Assembly (NCBI GenBank): GCA_021780095.1
Contig: JAJXZK010000119.1
Location: forward strand, 1 to 15,518
DNA: 15,518 nt
From: Acidobacteriota bacterium
Lineage (GTDB): Bacteria > Acidobacteriota > Terriglobia > Terriglobales > Acidobacteriaceae
Reading direction: 5' to 3'
Below are positions 13,431 through 15,518 of this stretch, in pieces. The notes below the pieces were generated by a model. It saw only the letters and a program-made list of their open reading frames with translations. It was not told where the DNA came from and made no database searches. The first letter of the stretch is position 1, and every line of letters starts with the position of its first letter. The translations under genes and the position numbers were made by a program.

Positions 13431-15518
13431 CTATTTCAGCCGTGCACCGATTTCTACATCTTCTAAAAATCCGGCGAGGACTGGCTTGCCTTTTTCGCCG
13501 AGCGAAGCTGCGACGATCATTCCATTCGATTCCAGGCCGCGCAGCTTTCTCGGCGCCAGATTTGCAACGATGACCACTTTGCGTCCGATCAGACTTTCCG
13601 GCGTGTAGGCTTCCGCAATTCCTGCAAGGATTTGTCTCTGCTCATAGCCGAGGTCGACTTCAAGACGCAGCAAGCGGTCCGCTTTCGGAACTCGTTCTGC
13701 CACGCGAATGATGGCCACGCGCAGGTCAACCTTGGCAAAATCCTCAATGCCGATTTTTGGTTCCGGAGGCACGGCGGGGGTTACGGGCTCTACGACCGGT
13801 TGCGGCGGAGGGAGTGGATCGAAAACGGCACTCACAGGACTCTCCTGCCGGTTGGCAGCGGCTTGTTGCGCGACGGCATCCGCCTCCTGCTCATGAGACA
13901 GCCCAGTAGCGGAGAACGGCTCAGGCACGTGTGGAGGCGGCGGTTGCTCCGCTGGCCCCAATATTTTGCTGGTGGGGACAGCCCCTTGGTCCGCCGTTGC
14001 CGACAATGCCTCGCTGCTCGCCGTGGCGACCCGATCCTCTTCCATATTCTTCATACGTTCAACCGCTTCCTTTTCTGCGCGGGGAAAAACGGGACCTAGC
14101 TCGCCAAGCTTCGTGCCCGGCGGCAGATCGCCCCACTTCAAATCTTTTAGATCGGCCTTCGTGATGTCGCCCAGGCCAAGCTGCTGCCAGACCTTGGTTG
14201 CCGCTTCCGGAATCACCGGATACACAAGTGCCGTAATAATGCGAATCGCTTCCGCCGCCGTGTATAAGATGCCGCTCAGCCTGGTACGGCTCTCCGCGTC
14301 GTCCTTGGCCGCAACCTTCCACGGAGCCTGCGCCGTAATGTAGCTGTCGACGGCAGCAATCGTAGACCAGGCGTGTTCCAATGCACGGGAGAAATCAAAC
14401 TGCTCCAGCCGCTGATCGAATTGCTCCGCCTGCTGTTCTACGATGGCGCGAATACCGCTGTCCGCAGACTCGCCCGCCGGTACCACGCCATCAAAATACT
14501 TCACGATCATCGCGAGCGTCCGACTGACCAGGTTGCCATATCCATTCGCCAGGTCCGCGTTATACCGCTGCACCAGCGCGTCGAAGCTGAAACTGCCATC
14601 CTGCCCGAACGTCACTTCCCGCAGCAGAAAATACCGCAGCGCGTCCGCGCCCAGTACATCCAGCACCGTCTCCGCGCGCACAATGTTTCCGCGCGACTTC
14701 GACATCTTCGACTGCTCAAACAGCAGCCATCCATGCGCCACCACGCTCTTCGGCAGCGGCAGCCCGGCGGCCATCAGGAACGCCGGCCAATAGACGCAAT
14801 GGAAGCGGCTGATCTCCTTGCCGATCAGGTGTACATCGGCAGGCCAATATTTGTTGAAGTTGGCGCAATCCTCGCTGCCGTATCCCAGCGCGGTAATGTA
14901 GTTGGCCAGCGCGTCCAGCCACACATACACCACATGCTTCTCGTCGCCGGGCACGGGAATGCCCCACGAAAAGCTGGTGCGACTCACAGAGAGATCCTTC
15001 AGCCCGCCGCGCACGAAGCTGATGACCTCGCGCCGCGTGGATTCAGGCTTCATGAACTCCGGGTTGGCCTCGTAGAACTCAAGCAGCCTGCGCTCAAACG
15101 CGGAGAGCTTGAAGAAGTAGTTTTCCTCGCTCACTGTCTCCGTGGTGCGTCCGCAGTCCGGGCAAGGTGTTCCAGGCGGCCCGTCCACATACAGTTCGTC
15201 GAAGACGCAATACTGCCCCGTATACGAGCCCTTGTAGATGTAGCCGTTGTCGCGCAGCGTGGCGAAGAGATGCTGCACGCCGCGCTTGTGGCGCTCCTCC
15301 GTCGTGCGGATGAAGTCGTCATAGCTCAGGTCCAGCTGGTCCCACAGCGCGCGAAACTCGCCGGCAATGGCCGTGGCGAATTCCTGTGGCGTGCGCCCGG
15401 CCAGTTTGGCGGAGCGCTCAATCTTCTGCCCGTGCTCGTCGGTGCCGGTCAGAAACCACGTGTCGATGCCCAGCGCTCGTTTGCGCCGCGCAATAGCGTC
15501 GCACACGATGGTGGAGTA
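13431..15518 (-). CDS. metG: Methionyl-tRNA synthetase with C-terminal tRNA-binding domain (5' end outside window)
   Basis: 695 residues are visible; the start and the HIGH motif lie beyond position 15518, where the frame stays open (Y-S-T-I-V-C-D...). This cytoplasmic class I enzyme charges initiator and elongator tRNA-Met. Visible are GTDEHGQKI (about 25-33), the KMSKS loop at 271-275 followed by RGN, the anticodon-binding helical region, a long Pro/Ala-rich linker (about 487-588), and a Trbp111/EMAP-type tRNA-binding domain (589-695; FAKVDLRV...PRKLRGLESNGM). The zinc-knuckle insert keeps one CPDC pair (C119, C122), but the first pair is reduced to a single Cys104 (CVFDE). The stop is 15 bases before tatD. 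An internal GTG at 15506 is not the start. Confidence 0.96.
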   Translation of the reverse strand, partial: YSTIVCDAIARRKRALGIDTWFLTGTDEHGQKIERSAKLAGRTPQEFATAIAGEFRALWDQLDLSYDDFIRTTEERHKRGVQHLFATLRDNGYIYKGSYTGQYCVFDELYVDGPPGTPCPDCGRTTETVSEENYFFKLSAFERRLLEFYEANPEFMKPESTRREVISFVRGGLKDLSVSRTSFSWGIPVPGDEKHVVYVWLDALANYITALGYGSEDCANFNKYWPADVHLIGKEISRFHCVYWPAFLMAAGLPLPKSVVAHGWLLFEQSKMSKSRGNIVRAETVLDVLGADALRYFLLREVTFGQDGSFSFDALVQRYNADLANGYGNLVSRTLAMIVKYFDGVVPAGESADSGIRAIVEQQAEQFDQRLEQFDFSRALEHAWSTIAAVDSYITAQAPWKVAAKDDAESRTRLSGILYTAAEAIRIITALVYPVIPEAATKVWQQLGLGDITKADLKDLKWGDLPPGTKLGELGPVFPRAEKEAVERMKNMEEDRVATASSEALSATADQGAVPTSKILGPAEQPPPPHVPEPFSATGLSHEQEADAVAQQAAANRQESPVSAVFDPLPPPQPVVEPVTPAVPPEPKIGIEDFAKVDLRVAIIRVAERVPKADRLLRLEVDLGYEQRQILAGIAEAYTPESLIGRKVVIVANLAPRKLRGLESNGMIVAASLGEKGKPVLAGFLEDVEIGARLK

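Noticed and set aside
12612..13466. A 284-codon plus-strand open frame
   Set aside because: It lies opposite tatD, whose metal-binding residues are all intact; composition is shadow-like.
1..15518. Search for CRISPR arrays, transposases, tRNA/rRNA genes and direct DNA repeats
   Set aside because: None seen by eye. Gaps between genes are short (largest 226 bases), with no repeat arrays or tRNA-like folds.

Overview
The window reads as chromosomal DNA of a moderately GC-rich, probably Gram-negative bacterium. My best guess is an Acidobacteriota (Terriglobia-like) genome. That rests on remembered family resemblance of the GMC oxidoreductase and its subunit 3, the PoxB-like thiamine-diphosphate enzyme and the tail-anchored SDR, not on a database search. 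Coding density is high. I see no RNA gene, insertion sequence, phage gene or CRISPR array.

Left part (1-6624, all minus strand): a tightly packed six-gene run. In transcription order it is a PoxB-like thiamine-diphosphate enzyme; an unnamed eight-helix membrane protein made of two copies of the same ~131-residue unit; a gluconate 2-dehydrogenase subunit 3 family protein; a GMC flavoprotein with a likely [3Fe-4S] cysteine motif; a C-terminally membrane-anchored short-chain dehydrogenase (SDR); and the start of a VKOR-like membrane protein that leaves the window. The three central genes overlap by 2-4 bases (ATGA and TTGA junctions), so the membrane protein, subunit 3 and GMC enzyme are probably made together. 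No cytochrome c gene is present, and the duplicated membrane protein occupies the place where an electron-transfer subunit would be expected.

Centre (6625-8742): a 226-base divergent intergenic region, then two plus-strand genes. They encode an enolase-superfamily acid-sugar dehydratase/racemase with a complete mandelate-racemase-type active site, and an SDR closely resembling glucose 1-dehydrogenase. Together with the left operon this suggests a locus for direct oxidation of sugars (glucose to gluconate to keto-deoxy acid) and for pyruvate oxidation into a membrane electron pool. The individual families are visible in the sequence; the pathway is inference.

Right part (8785-15518, all minus strand): ordinary core genes. 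These are metG (5' end outside the window), tatD, yajQ, a long-chain polyprenyl diphosphate synthase, and an MscS-family channel with a long secreted N-terminal region. A 14-bp palindrome lies between the convergent glucose-dehydrogenase-like and MscS genes and may act as a weak bidirectional terminator.

The most promising undescribed element is the internally duplicated membrane protein at 3790-4827 and its inferred partnership with the GMC/subunit 3 pair.
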